A stretch of DNA of 64,000 bases from Megalodesulfovibrio gigas DSM 1382 = ATCC 19364. Lineage in GTDB: Bacteria; Desulfobacterota; Desulfovibrionia; Desulfovibrionales; Desulfovibrionaceae. The notes under the pieces are model-generated. The model saw nothing but the letters and a program-made list of their open reading frames with translations. It made no database searches and had not been told where the DNA came from. The stretch lies in contig NC_022444.1 in NCBI RefSeq assembly GCF_000468495.1, forward strand, positions 1,853,161 through 1,917,160, read 5' to 3'. The stretch's first letter is position 1. The number at the start of each line of letters is the position of its first letter. Position numbers and translations under genes: made by a program. Shown here one piece after another: positions 1 through 8,535 of the stretch.

Positions 1-39
1 CGAGAGGGGAGAACCTTTTTTAAAAGGTTTCCCCTCTCG
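1..39 (-). terminator. Palindromic terminator downstream of hisA (type A repeat)
   Basis: An inverted repeat with arms CGAGAGGGG and CCCCTCTCG closes over a second AACCTTTT/AAAAGGTT palindrome. It lies about 30 bases past the hisA stop on the minus strand, so a terminator role for the his operon fits. The same sequence recurs almost unchanged near 49,400 and 58,600, so it belongs to a dispersed family. Confidence 0.7.
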
Positions 40-68
40 CAAGGTCCTTGTTTCAAAGATACGCTGCT

Positions 69-803
69 CTATTCGTGCGCGGCCAGCCAGGCCAGGGCCT
101 CGGCCACGTCCAGGGTGCCTTCGTAGATGGCCCGGCCGGAGATGACGCCTTCCAGCCCGCGCGGGGCCAGGGGGGCCAGGGTCTTGAGGTCGTCCATGGT
201 GGAGACGCCCCCGGCGGCGAGCACGGGCAGGGAGGTGGCGTCCACCAGGGCGGCCATGGCCGGGAAGTTCACGCCGCTGTGCATGCCGTCGCGGCTGATG
301 TCGGTATAGATGACAAACGCCGCGCCGTCGGCTTCCAGCCGGGGCAAGACGTCCATCACCGTCAGGCCGGCGTCTTCCACCCAGCCTTTGGTTTTCAGGC
401 GGCCGTCTGCGGCATCCAGGGACACGCCGATCTTGCCGGGGAAAGCCTGGCACAGGGCCTTGAAGGCCTCGGGTTCCTTGAGGGCCATGGTGCCGATGAT
501 GAGCCGGGTGACGCCGGCATCCAGATAGGCCGCGGCGGTGGCCAGGTCGCGGATGCCGCCGCCCAGCTGGAGCCTGGGCGCGCCGGGCAGGGCGCAGATG
601 GCCTCGATGATGCCGCGGTTGCGGGGGGCGCCGTCAAAGGCGCCATCCAGATCCACCAGATGCAGCCAGGAGACGCCCAGGCTGATCCAGTGCCGGGCCA
701 TGGCCACGGGATCGTCGGAAAAGACGGTGACCTGATCCTTGAGTCCCTGCTTGAGCCGCACGCAGCGGCCGTCCTTGAGATCGATGGCGGGAAAGAGTTG
801 CAT
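69..803 (-). CDS. hisA: Phosphoribosylformimino-5-aminoimidazole carboxamide ribotide isomerase
   Basis: HisA catalyses the fourth step of histidine synthesis, the Amadori-type isomerisation of ProFAR to PRFAR, in the cytosol. The 244-residue protein has the usual family length and TIM-barrel pattern. The N-terminal [13 protein letters not shown] segment places the catalytic Asp at residue 8, the GVSLDAADG segment gives the second catalytic Asp at about 130, and GGGIRD (81-86) is a phosphate-binding loop. The ATG start lies 3 bases after the stop of the preceding lipoprotein gene. It is the last gene of a compact operon with hisB two genes upstream, and a palindromic terminator follows. Confidence 0.96.
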   Translation of the reverse strand: MQLFPAIDLKDGRCVRLKQGLKDQVTVFSDDPVAMARHWISLGVSWLHLVDLDGAFDGAPRNRGIIEAICALPGAPRLQLGGGIRDLATAAAYLDAGVTRLIIGTMALKEPEAFKALCQAFPGKIGVSLDAADGRLKTKGWVEDAGLTVMDVLPRLEADGAAFVIYTDISRDGMHSGVNFPAMAALVDATSLPVLAAGGVSTMDDLKTLAPLAPRGLEGVISGRAIYEGTLDVAEALAWLAAHE

Positions 804-806
804 CGT

Positions 807-1469
807 CTAGAGCCCCATCCGCTTCATGGCCTGTTGCACGCCTTCGCGGCCAAGGTCCGTGGCCAGGACAAACTGCCCCTTGCGGGCGAGGAACTTGTCC
901 ATGGTCAGCAGGTTGGCGGACAGGGGCACCTGGGATTCGGCATAGCGATAATGCCCGACGATGGAATGCTCCTGCACGTCCACCACAAAGAAGTCCAGCA
1001 CCACGCCGGCCGGGCGATCCGAACCCATGGGGCCGCCGTGGCGTTCCGCCCAGTAGGCCACCTGGGGCACCAGCAGGTGCCGCACGCCGGCGCAACTGCC
1101 AATCTGCACCCAGCGGTCCAGGGCGCGTGTGCCAGTGACGGGGACGGAGGCCATGCACACGGGCACGCGGTCGCTGGGGGCCGGGCTGCGCATGGCGGCG
1201 CGCAGGTTGGTATCCAGGGCGTGCAGGGATGCCGCCGGGGCGGTTTCGCTGCCGGGAGGCACCTCGCCGAACAGCAGTTCCGTTTCGGAAAAGACCTGGG
1301 TGAACGGCGCCACCGCCACGGCGACCACGCCCATCTCCGCCAGCGGGGCGGCCTGGGCCGCGGGTTCGACGGCGGCGGGGTCGGCAGGTTTGGCCTTGCA
1401 GCCAAGGGCCAGCAAAGCGCCCAGGCAGCAGACGAGACACACAGTGCGGATGCGGGCGATGGTTTCCAT
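807..1469 (-). CDS. Predicted lipoprotein between hisB and hisA
   Basis: I do not recognise this 220-residue protein. It begins with a basic N-terminus and a hydrophobic segment ending in a lipobox-like ALGC at about residues 21-24, so it is probably a membrane-anchored lipoprotein. The mature part starts with an Ala/Pro-rich stretch and then a compact domain with several Cys residues (VCMASV, GSCAG). The ATG start has a GGGAG ribosome-binding site, and its first base overlaps the last base of the hisB stop. A TTG one codon earlier is less likely. Insertion between hisB and hisA suggests shared transcription only; nothing visible ties it to histidine synthesis. Confidence 0.75.
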   Translation of the reverse strand: METIARIRTVCLVCCLGALLALGCKAKPADPAAVEPAAQAAPLAEMGVVAVAVAPFTQVFSETELLFGEVPPGSETAPAASLHALDTNLRAAMRSPAPSDRVPVCMASVPVTGTRALDRWVQIGSCAGVRHLLVPQVAYWAERHGGPMGSDRPAGVVLDFFVVDVQEHSIVGHYRYAESQVPLSANLLTMDKFLARKGQFVLATDLGREGVQQAMKRMGL

Positions 1470-2092
1470 CAATCCAGACTCCCTTTGGTGCTGGAGACGC
1501 CGCTGCGCTCGATGCGGACGGCTTCCTTGAGGGCCAACCCCAGCCCCTTGCAGGCGGATTCCAGCAGGTGATGGCCGTTCTGACCGTAACAGAAATGCAG
1601 ATGCAGGTTGAATTTGCCGGCAAAGGCGAAGGATTTGAAGAATTCGCGCCAGACATCCTTCTCTTCTCCGGCAATGGCCGGCGGCAGGGGCGTGTCCTCG
1701 TACACCAGCCAGGGCCGGCCGGAGAGGTCCACCGCCACATCGGCAATGGCCTCGTCCATGGGCACCTTGGCGTGGCCCACGCGGCGGATGCCGGCGCGGT
1801 CTCCCAGGGCCTGGAGGAACGCCTGCCCCAGGCAGATGCCCACATCCTCAAGGGTGTGGTGGGCGTCCACTTCCAGGTCGCCGGTGCAGGTGATTTCAAG
1901 ATCGAACCCGGCCCAGAAGGAGAGCAGGGTAAGCATGTGATCGGCAAAACCCCAGCCGGTGGAGACGCTGGCCGTGCCGGTCCCGTCCAGGACCAGGCGC
2001 AGGGCAATCTGCGTCTCCCGCGTGTTGCGTTCTATATGACCGTGACGTGTTTGCATCAGTTCAGATATGCCTGTTTTTTTGGGGGCGGTCAA
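1469..2092 (-). CDS. hisB: Imidazoleglycerol-phosphate dehydratase
   Basis: HisB dehydrates imidazole glycerol phosphate to imidazole acetol phosphate, a manganese-dependent step of histidine synthesis. The protein shows the duplicated family motifs: RNTRETQI near the N-terminus, the [11 protein letters not shown] metal-binding His cluster, [10 protein letters not shown], and a second cluster [13 protein letters not shown]. It is a stand-alone dehydratase with no phosphatase domain. A TTG start at 2092 has a GGGAG site six bases upstream and a 4-base overlap with the previous stop, giving 207 residues. An ATG at 2056 would give 195 residues, nearer the usual length, so the start is uncertain. 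Confidence 0.95.
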   Translation of the reverse strand: MTAPKKTGISELMQTRHGHIERNTRETQIALRLVLDGTGTASVSTGWGFADHMLTLLSFWAGFDLEITCTGDLEVDAHHTLEDVGICLGQAFLQALGDRAGIRRVGHAKVPMDEAIADVAVDLSGRPWLVYEDTPLPPAIAGEEKDVWREFFKSFAFAGKFNLHLHFCYGQNGHHLLESACKGLGLALKEAVRIERSGVSSTKGSLD

Positions 2093-3651
2093 AGCAAACT
2101 CCCAAGGCGGGAGCTTCTCTGCACGCCGTGTTCCGGGCAGAGCACATTCGTGGCGCGCCTTGCGGCGGGTTTTGTCTCAGGTTGCCGGGGCAGCCCCTGA
2201 AGCAGGGCGGCGCACAGGATGCGCAGATCCCCGCGCACGGTGCGGCACAGGGTGTATTCCTGCTCCATGACGCGCTTTTGGGTAAAGGTGAGGGGGATGC
2301 CCCGCAGCCTGGCCCAGGGCGGCACCAGGCCCACCGGGGCCAGGAAGCGCACCCGCTGCCAGGGTTCGCGCAGCAGCCCGGCGGAACGCGGCGGCAGCGG
2401 TTCCGTGCCCACCAGCCGCAGCTGGCCCATCACCACGTCCCACAGGGACGGCAAATGTCGCAGAAACAGCCGCTGGGAACTGAAGGTGCGCATGCGGAAG
2501 CGCCGTAGCCGCAGCTTGCCGTCCGCTCCTTCCCGCGCTTCCCCGGATACGGTGGCCATGCAGATGAGCCGCTTGCGGGGCTGGGCCAGATGCAGGGCAT
2601 ACATGACCAGCAGCAGGGGCGAACACAGGACCAGCAGCGCCGCAGCCAGCACGCGCTGCAGCAGGACGTTCAGGATGTCCAGGGGCGGATTCGCCGGCTG
2701 CGCACCAAGAAAGTGCGGGTCTGCCGCCAGGGCCATGGCCAGATCCGGCATGCGGATGAGCAGTCCGGCCTGGATGACGGCCCGGTCCACGTGGTGCCGA
2801 GGCCCGATGACGCAATCGCCCAGGACCACGGTGTCGCGCAGGGCCGAGGCCCGTTCCACCACCGTGCCCGGAGCCAGACAGGCCCCCGGGCCGATCTCCG
2901 CATCGCGGCCGATGCGGCAGCCATCCCCCAGCAGCACCGGGGCGCGCAGGCGGGCCGTGGGATGAATGGTGCAATGCCGGCCCACGAACACGCCGGCTTC
3001 CAGCCGCACACCGGGACGATCTGCGCCTTCCAGCTCCTTGCGCAGGATCCGCTGCACGCACTTGTGAAAATCCACCAGGCCTTCCAGGGGCGCCACGGCA
3101 ACGCCTGCCTCGCACACACCCACGCGGGCCCCGGCATCCACCAGCGCCTTGGCCAGGGAGGTGAAGTCGTCGCAGCCCAGGGTGGCCGGCAGGCCAAGCA
3201 CGGCCTGGTTGCAGCAGAACAGCTTGGGGGCGGAGGCGGGCGGCTTGTGGTTGGACTCTCCGGCCACCACAGTGCAGGCATTGCGCTGGCGGTGGTGTTC
3301 GTCCAGGAGCCGCCGCAAGGACGGACCCGTGAGATGCGGGAACGGCAGTACCAGAAAATCTTCGCCCAGGTGCCCGCGCAGACGGGTCAGGGTTTCCATG
3401 AGGGTGCCTTCGCCGCGGGGCATCCACTCCACGGTCAGGTCCTCAGGCAGACGGCCGCGCACCAGCTCGATGGCTTCCAGGTCGCCGGGGTCATGCAGCA
3501 GATGGCAGCGGGTGATGCCGCCGGCGGTCAGCCCCTCCAGCATGCGCAGCAGCAGGGGGCGATTGGCCAGGGGCAACAACCAGAAAGGGGATTGCCGACC
3601 CATGGCAGGCGGCAGGGGCAGACGCGGTGCGAGGAAGACGCAGGCCTCCAT
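2089..3651 (-). CDS. Fusion of nucleotidyltransferase-like, left-handed beta-helix and sugar-transferase-like domains
   Basis: This 520-residue protein appears to have three parts. Residues 1-180 resemble a sugar nucleotidyltransferase fold ([20 protein letters not shown]). About 215-310 is a hexapeptide-repeat beta-helix ([27 protein letters not shown]). After a hydrophobic segment (about 320-350) the C-terminus resembles WcaJ/PglC phosphoglycosyl transferases ([20 protein letters not shown]). In that family the stretch before the LVG motif normally reads DELPQ and carries the catalytic Asp-Glu pair; here the pair is replaced by Arg-His, so transferase activity is doubtful. It lies 2 bases after an HD-domain gene and overlaps hisB by 4 bases. 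A role in surface polysaccharide assembly is inference. Confidence 0.75.
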   Translation of the reverse strand: MEACVFLAPRLPLPPAMGRQSPFWLLPLANRPLLLRMLEGLTAGGITRCHLLHDPGDLEAIELVRGRLPEDLTVEWMPRGEGTLMETLTRLRGHLGEDFLVLPFPHLTGPSLRRLLDEHHRQRNACTVVAGESNHKPPASAPKLFCCNQAVLGLPATLGCDDFTSLAKALVDAGARVGVCEAGVAVAPLEGLVDFHKCVQRILRKELEGADRPGVRLEAGVFVGRHCTIHPTARLRAPVLLGDGCRIGRDAEIGPGACLAPGTVVERASALRDTVVLGDCVIGPRHHVDRAVIQAGLLIRMPDLAMALAADPHFLGAQPANPPLDILNVLLQRVLAAALLVLCSPLLLVMYALHLAQPRKRLICMATVSGEAREGADGKLRLRRFRMRTFSSQRLFLRHLPSLWDVVMGQLRLVGTEPLPPRSAGLLREPWQRVRFLAPVGLVPPWARLRGIPLTFTQKRVMEQEYTLCRTVRGDLRILCAALLQGLPRQPETKPAARRATNVLCPEHGVQRSSRLGSLL

Positions 3652-3653
3652 GG

Positions 3654-4220
3654 CTAGGGGTCCACGCCGATGCCCACGCGGCAGGCCACCCCGCGCATGG
3701 CATCAATGGAAATGGCCAGGAACTCATCCAGGGAGAGCCCCAGCCGTTCGCACTCCCGGATGCGCTCCCGGTCCACATTGGCGGCAAAGGCTTTGTCCTT
3801 CATTTTCTTTTTGAGGGAGGACGCCTTCATGCCGTCGAAACCCTGGGGCCTGACCAGCGCTGTGGCGAACACAAGCCCGGTCACGGATTCGGCGCAGCGC
3901 AGGGCGTAATCGATGGGCGCTTCGCAGGCCACCCCGGTGTGCTCCTGGTTGTGGGCCAGGATGGCGTGCAGGGCGTGGGGGGGCAGGGCATTCTCCAGCA
4001 ACTGCACGGCCATGGGACCGTGCTGGGCCGGGGAGCTTTTGGTGTGGGGAAAATCCAGATCGTGCAGCAGCCCGGTGCGGGACCAGAGATCCTCGTCGCC
4101 GGGAGCCAGACGCGCAGCCAGGGCGGCCATGACGGCTTCGCTGGCCTGGGCGTGGTTGAGCAGGGACTGATCCGGATCCTGGGCCTTGAGCAGGTGCAGG
4201 GCGTCGTCTCGACTGAGCAT
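3654..4220 (-). CDS. HD-domain phosphohydrolase-like protein
   Basis: The 188-residue protein carries an HD superfamily pattern: a first His in LNHAQASEAV, the HD pair in LLHDLDFPH, downstream histidines in AILAHNQEH, and a later Asp in PIDYALRCAE. Such domains usually bind divalent metal and hydrolyse phosphate esters, but the substrate cannot be read from the sequence. The start at 4220 has a GGAGAA site a few bases upstream; the open frame extends further but without family-like sequence. It heads the operon containing the sugar-transferase-like fusion, hisB and hisA, and is divergent from ricT. Confidence 0.8.
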   Translation of the reverse strand: MLSRDDALHLLKAQDPDQSLLNHAQASEAVMAALAARLAPGDEDLWSRTGLLHDLDFPHTKSSPAQHGPMAVQLLENALPPHALHAILAHNQEHTGVACEAPIDYALRCAESVTGLVFATALVRPQGFDGMKASSLKKKMKDKAFAANVDRERIRECERLGLSLDEFLAISIDAMRGVACRVGIGVDP

Positions 4221-4330
4221 GGGAGTTCTCCGTGGCGTCTTTCTTGTGTCAGGCTGCAAAAAAATGCAAGCGGGACGATGCACGCCGTGCAGGCCATCCC
4301 CGCGCAGGCCGGCTTGCCGTTTTGGCGGAA

Positions 4331-6136
4331 ATGCAGTACTCGCGGCAGATGGTTCCAGACGAGACGCACACCCCCATTCCAGATTCGGCCCTGCATCCCG
4401 CATCGCCCGCTCAGGCACTGCCAGCCGAGGCGGAGCCCTCGCCCAACGCGACGGATGCGCGTGCGGCCGACGACGTCTCGCCCGACGTGCAATCGGACGT
4501 CCAGCCAGACGTCCAGCCTGACGTCCAGCCTGACGTCCAGCCCGACATTCAGCCAGACATCCAGCCCGACGTCTCGCCTGACGTCCAGCCAGACGTGCAG
4601 CCCGACATTCAGCCAGACGTCCAGCCAGACGTGGAGCCGGATCCCCTCTCCATCGAGCAGGAGACAGGTTCGGATGCCCCGACAGGAGCTGCTCCTGTGG
4701 TCAACCGGGTGCTGGGCATCAAATTTCGCGAGCATGGGCAGCTGTATTTCTTCAATGCCGCCGGCTTTGAGCTGCGCCCCGGCGAGCATGTGGTGGTGGA
4801 GACCGAGCAGGGGCTTTCCATGGGGCAGGTGGTGCTGGCCCTGGACAGCCGCGACCGGATTCCGCCGGACTACGCCAAGGATCTTGTCGGCCAGGAGCTC
4901 AAGCCCGTCCTGCGCATCGCGGACGCCGCAGACTTGGACCGTCACGCCCAGAATCTGGACCGTGGCCGGGACGCCTGGCACGTCTGCCGCCGTCTGGTGC
5001 GCGAGCATGACCTTGAGATGAAGCTGGTGGACGTGGAAGTGCTGCACGACCAGTCCAAAATCCTCTTCTATTTCACCGCGCCCAACCGCATTGACTTCCG
5101 CGAACTGGTCAAGGATCTGGTCAAGGAATTCCACACCCGCATCGAGCTGCGGCAGATCGGCGTGCGTCACGAAACGCAGATGATCGGCGCCATCGGCAAC
5201 TGCGGCCTGGTGTGCTGCTGCCGGCAGTTCCTGCGCAAGTTCGCGCCCGTGACCATCAAAATGGCCAAGGAACAGAATCTGTTCCTCAACCCCACCAAGA
5301 TTTCCGGCATGTGCGGCCGGCTGCTGTGCTGCCTGTCCTTCGAGCAGGAGAATTACGAGCACTTCCACAAGCAGTGCCCCAAGATCGGCAAGAAATATCT
5401 CACCAGCATGGGGTCGGTGAAGGTGCTGCGGGCCAACTTCTTCCGCAACTCCCTGAGCGTGTATGTGGAGGGCGAGGAGGAACGGGAGGTGACCCTGGAA
5501 GACTGGGAAGCCATGGACCCCCGACGTCCAGACCCCAACCAGCAGCAGCAACAGCAGCAGGAGCAGGCCAGGGCTGTCAGGCAGGAGCGGGCGGAGCGCG
5601 GAGAGAAGACCGCACGGCCAGACCGCGCCGAGCGGCCCGAGCGGGCAGAGAGGCCCCGGCCGGACAAGCCCCGCAAGGAACGCGCCCGCGAGGAGCGTCG
5701 CCAGGGGCAGCAGGGGCAGCAGCCCCAGCCGGAACAGCCAGACCGGCCGGACCGGCCAGACCGCCCAGACCGGCCAGACCGCCCAGACCGCCCAGACCGC
5801 CCAGACCGCCCAGACCGGCCGGATCGGCCCCAGGCCGAGACGCGCCCCGCCCTGCGCGCGGAGCATCTGCCTGCGGTGGTGGCTGCCGCAGCCGTGCCCC
5901 AGGACGCCGGGGACGCGCTGCCCGCCGCCCAGGCCGAGGCGCTCCCGGTCGTCGAGTCCGAGGTGCGGGAGCACGGTGCCGCCCAGGCCGGCCCGCCCGA
6001 GGAAAGCCCGTCAACTGAGCATGTTGCAGGCGAGGGCCAGCCCCGCAAGTCCTCGCGCAACCGGCGGCGCAAGCGCAAGCCCCGGAACAAGCGCGGGGCG
6101 GGCGAGGCCCCGTCCCCGGCATCGAACGAGTCGTAA
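4331..6136 (+). CDS. ricT: PSP1 domain protein, RicT/YaaT-like, with repetitive tails
   Basis: The central part (about residues 115-385) is a PSP1 C-terminal domain protein like Bacillus RicT (YaaT), part of an iron-sulfur complex that affects RNA processing. It has the family cysteine clusters CGLVCCC and MCGRLLCCL, and a further Cys in KQCPKIG. The N-terminal extension is built of PDVQ tetrapeptide repeats. The C-terminal extension is long, charged and Pro/Arg-rich with ten PDR repeats, then a basic tail. Both tails look disordered. I chose ATG 4331, but 4349 or an upstream start is possible because no clear ribosome-binding site decides it. metG follows after 48 bases. Confidence 0.88.
   Translation: MQYSRQMVPDETHTPIPDSALHPASPAQALPAEAEPSPNATDARAADDVSPDVQSDVQPDVQPDVQPDVQPDIQPDIQPDVSPDVQPDVQPDIQPDVQPDVEPDPLSIEQETGSDAPTGAAPVVNRVLGIKFREHGQLYFFNAAGFELRPGEHVVVETEQGLSMGQVVLALDSRDRIPPDYAKDLVGQELKPVLRIADAADLDRHAQNLDRGRDAWHVCRRLVREHDLEMKLVDVEVLHDQSKILFYFTAPNRIDFRELVKDLVKEFHTRIELRQIGVRHETQMIGAIGNCGLVCCCRQFLRKFAPVTIKMAKEQNLFLNPTKISGMCGRLLCCLSFEQENYEHFHKQCPKIGKKYLTSMGSVKVLRANFFRNSLSVYVEGEEEREVTLEDWEAMDPRRPDPNQQQQQQQEQARAVRQERAERGEKTARPDRAERPERAERPRPDKPRKERAREERRQGQQGQQPQPEQPDRPDRPDRPDRPDRPDRPDRPDRPDRPDRPQAETRPALRAEHLPAVVAAAAVPQDAGDALPAAQAEALPVVESEVREHGAAQAGPPEESPSTEHVAGEGQPRKSSRNRRRKRKPRNKRGAGEAPSPASNES
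4471..4643 (+). repeat. 12-base in-frame tandem repeats (PDVQ) in ricT
   Basis: Units of the form GACGTCCAGCC plus one variable base repeat about 14 times in frame, encoding PDV/PDI followed by Q, S or E. The unit length is a multiple of three, so copy-number change would alter tail length without a frameshift. Confidence 0.9.
5738..5827 (+). repeat. 9-base in-frame tandem repeats (PDR x10) in ricT
   Basis: Ten consecutive units of CCAGACCGC with small third-position changes encode ten Pro-Asp-Arg triplets in the C-terminal tail of the RicT-like protein. Synonymous variation between units suggests the array is not brand new. Confidence 0.92.
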
Positions 6137-6184
6137 CGGTCTGCACAGCCGCCTTCCGTCCACCTTCTGCCTCCGGATTGCACC

Positions 6185-8140
6185 ATGGCCGATTGCTTCT
6201 ACATTACCACACCCATTTATTATGTGAATGCCAGGCCGCACCTGGGCCACGCCTACACCACCCTGGTGGCGGATGCCATGGCCCGCTATCAGCGCGCCCT
6301 GGGCAAGGATACGTACTTTCTCACCGGCACCGACGAACACGGCGACAAGATCGTGGAAGCGGCGGAAAAGGCCGGCCAGTCGCCCCGGGAATACGTGGAC
6401 GAGATCAGCGGTCTCTTCCAGGGCCTCTGGCCGCAGCTCGGCATCAGCAACGATGCCTTCATCCGCACCACGGAGCCGCGGCACATCGCGGTGGTGCAGG
6501 CTTTTTTGCAGAAGATTCACGACGCCGGCGACCTGTATTTCGGCGAATACGGCGGCCACTACTGCACCGGCTGCGAGCGGTTCTATACGGAAAAGGAACT
6601 GGTGGACGGCAAGTGCCCGCAGCACCTCACCGCGCCCACCTTCATCCAGGAAAAGAACTGGTTCTTCCGCATGAGCCGGCATCAGGCCTGGCTCATCGAG
6701 CACATCAAGAAGAATCCGGACTTCATCCGCCCCCGCCGCTACCGCAACGAGGTGCTGAGCCTGCTGGAATCCGGCGCGCTGGAGGATCTGTGCATCTCCC
6801 GGCCAAAATCGCGCCTGACCTGGGGCATTGAGCTGCCCTTCGACACCAACTACGTCTGCTACGTCTGGTTCGATGCGCTGCTGAACTACCTCACGGCCCT
6901 GGAATGGCCGGCCGGCGAGCGCATGCGCTACTGGAACGCCGCCCAGCATCTCATCGCCAAGGACATCCTCAAGCCCCACGCCATTTTCTGGCCCACCATG
7001 CTGCATGCCGCGGGCATGCCCGTGTACAGGCATCTGAATGTGCATGGCTACTGGCTGGTGCAGGACACCAAGATGTCCAAGAGCCTGGGCAACGTCGTCG
7101 CCCCCCTGGACATGGCCGCCAAGTATGGGCTGGATGCCTTCCGCTACTTCATCTACCGCGAAATGCATTTCGGCAGCGACGCCAGCTTCTCCGAAGAGGC
7201 CCTGGTGGCGCGCATCAATGCGGATCTGGCCAACGATCTGGGCAACTGCTGCAATCGCGTCCTCTCCATGACGCAGAAGTTCTGCGGCGGCGTGGTGCCC
7301 GTGTGCGGCCCGTTCACGGAAGAGGATGACGCCCTGGTGGAACTGGGCCTGAACGCCGCCACCAACTTTCAGCAGCTCTTCGGGCAGATGGAGTTCTCCA
7401 AGGCCCTGGAAGCCCTCTGGGAGCTGGTGCGCGCCTGCAACAAGTTCGTGGATCAGGCCAAGCCCTGGGCCCTGGCCAAGGCCGGGGATCAGCAGCGCCT
7501 GGATACCGTGCTCTACGTGCTCCTGGAGGCCCTGCGCAAGGTGGCCCGCCATCTGCTGCCGGTCATGCCCACCGCCGCCGCGACGCTCCTGACCCAGCTG
7601 GGCTGCGATCCCGACCGCCTGCCCCCCCTGCAGGACGAGGTCCGCGGCTGGAATGGCCTGACTGCCGGCACGGCCCTGGCCGCTGTCTCCACGCTCTTCC
7701 CGCGGGTGGAGCCGCCGACGGCGCCCGAGCCGGCCGAGGCAGCGCCGGCAGCGTCCAAGGCCCCCCCCAAGGACAAGAAGGCCGCCAAGAAAAAGGAACC
7801 CGCCCCGCCGCCGGCCGAGATCGAGTTCGAGGACTTCCAGAAGCTGGACCTGCGCGTGGGCACGGTGCTGGCCGTGGACAAGCACCCCGACGCCGACAAG
7901 CTGCTGTTGGTGCAGGTGGATCTGGGCGAAGCGGCCCCCCGGCAGGTGGTGGCCGGCATTGCGGCGTTCTTTGCGCCGGATGCCCTGATTGGCCGGCAGG
8001 TGGTGGTGGTGGCCAACCTGAAGCCCCGGGAACTGCGCGGGCACACCTCCCACGGCATGATCGTGGCCGTGCGCACCCCCGAAGGCATGGAGCTGCTGAC
8101 GGCCAGCGGCCCGGTGCCCACGGGCAGCAAGGCGAGCTGA
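6185..8140 (+). CDS. metG: Methionyl-tRNA synthetase with C-terminal tRNA-binding domain
   Basis: MetRS charges tRNA-Met, including the initiator encoded just downstream. The 651-residue protein has the class I HIGH-like motif in RPHLGHAYT, the KMSKS signature within DTKMSKSLGN, and a Cys knuckle (CTGCERFY, KCPQH) in the connective domain. A Pro/Ala/Lys-rich linker at about 515-545 leads to a C-terminal EMAP/Trbp111-type domain (DLRVGTVLAVDKHPDADKLL) used for tRNA binding and dimerisation. Length and architecture match the long bacterial form. It probably shares transcription with ricT, 48 bases upstream. Confidence 0.97.
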   Translation: MADCFYITTPIYYVNARPHLGHAYTTLVADAMARYQRALGKDTYFLTGTDEHGDKIVEAAEKAGQSPREYVDEISGLFQGLWPQLGISNDAFIRTTEPRHIAVVQAFLQKIHDAGDLYFGEYGGHYCTGCERFYTEKELVDGKCPQHLTAPTFIQEKNWFFRMSRHQAWLIEHIKKNPDFIRPRRYRNEVLSLLESGALEDLCISRPKSRLTWGIELPFDTNYVCYVWFDALLNYLTALEWPAGERMRYWNAAQHLIAKDILKPHAIFWPTMLHAAGMPVYRHLNVHGYWLVQDTKMSKSLGNVVAPLDMAAKYGLDAFRYFIYREMHFGSDASFSEEALVARINADLANDLGNCCNRVLSMTQKFCGGVVPVCGPFTEEDDALVELGLNAATNFQQLFGQMEFSKALEALWELVRACNKFVDQAKPWALAKAGDQQRLDTVLYVLLEALRKVARHLLPVMPTAAATLLTQLGCDPDRLPPLQDEVRGWNGLTAGTALAAVSTLFPRVEPPTAPEPAEAAPAASKAPPKDKKAAKKKEPAPPPAEIEFEDFQKLDLRVGTVLAVDKHPDADKLLLVQVDLGEAAPRQVVAGIAAFFAPDALIGRQVVVVANLKPRELRGHTSHGMIVAVRTPEGMELLTASGPVPTGSKAS

Positions 8141-8171
8141 GAAACTTTTTTCAGAATGTCGAAAATAGTTG

Positions 8172-8200
8172 TTGACGATCTGACAGGAAACACATAGAAA
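8172..8200 (+). promoter_or_regulatory. Candidate sigma-70 promoter for tRNA-fMet
   Basis: TTGACG at 8172-8177 is followed after 17 bases by TAGAAA at 8195-8200, about 14 bases before the mature tRNA. The -35 is strong and the -10 weak. Confidence 0.5.
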
Positions 8201-8213
8201 CAATCTTCCTTGA

Positions 8214-8290
<77 letters not shown>

Positions 8291-8299
8291 GAAGATTAG

Positions 8300-8333
8300 G
8301 GGCCTAGATTCAACAAGAATCTAGGCCCTTTTT
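8300..8333 (+). terminator. Rho-independent terminator after tRNA-fMet
   Basis: An 11-bp perfect stem, GGGCCTAGATT paired with AATCTAGGCCC, has a short A-rich loop and is followed by five T residues. It starts 10 bases past the tRNA CCA end. Confidence 0.93.
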
Positions 8334-8535
8334 CTATTGGTGCGTGTGCGAAGCGCTTCAGGAACGTGCTGTGCTTGTTGCCATTCGGCAGGCGCGAGCG
8401 CAAATCATCCCATCCAAATACGTCGCCAGTCAGACCGCTTCTACGTAGTGGCCGTTTTTATTGACATGTCTGCGGGCATGCGTCATTCGTGGTAAGGTTG
8501 TTATCTGTATGCCAACCTTGAACCGGATGGAGCGA

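Noticed and set aside
4471-4643. Short regular repeats that could suggest a CRISPR array
   Set aside because: Units are 12 bases without spacers and lie in frame inside a coding gene.
8461-8535. TTG-initiated N-terminal extension of the exported protein at 8536
   Set aside because: It would bury the signal peptide, and the ribosome-binding site lies next to ATG 8536/8542.
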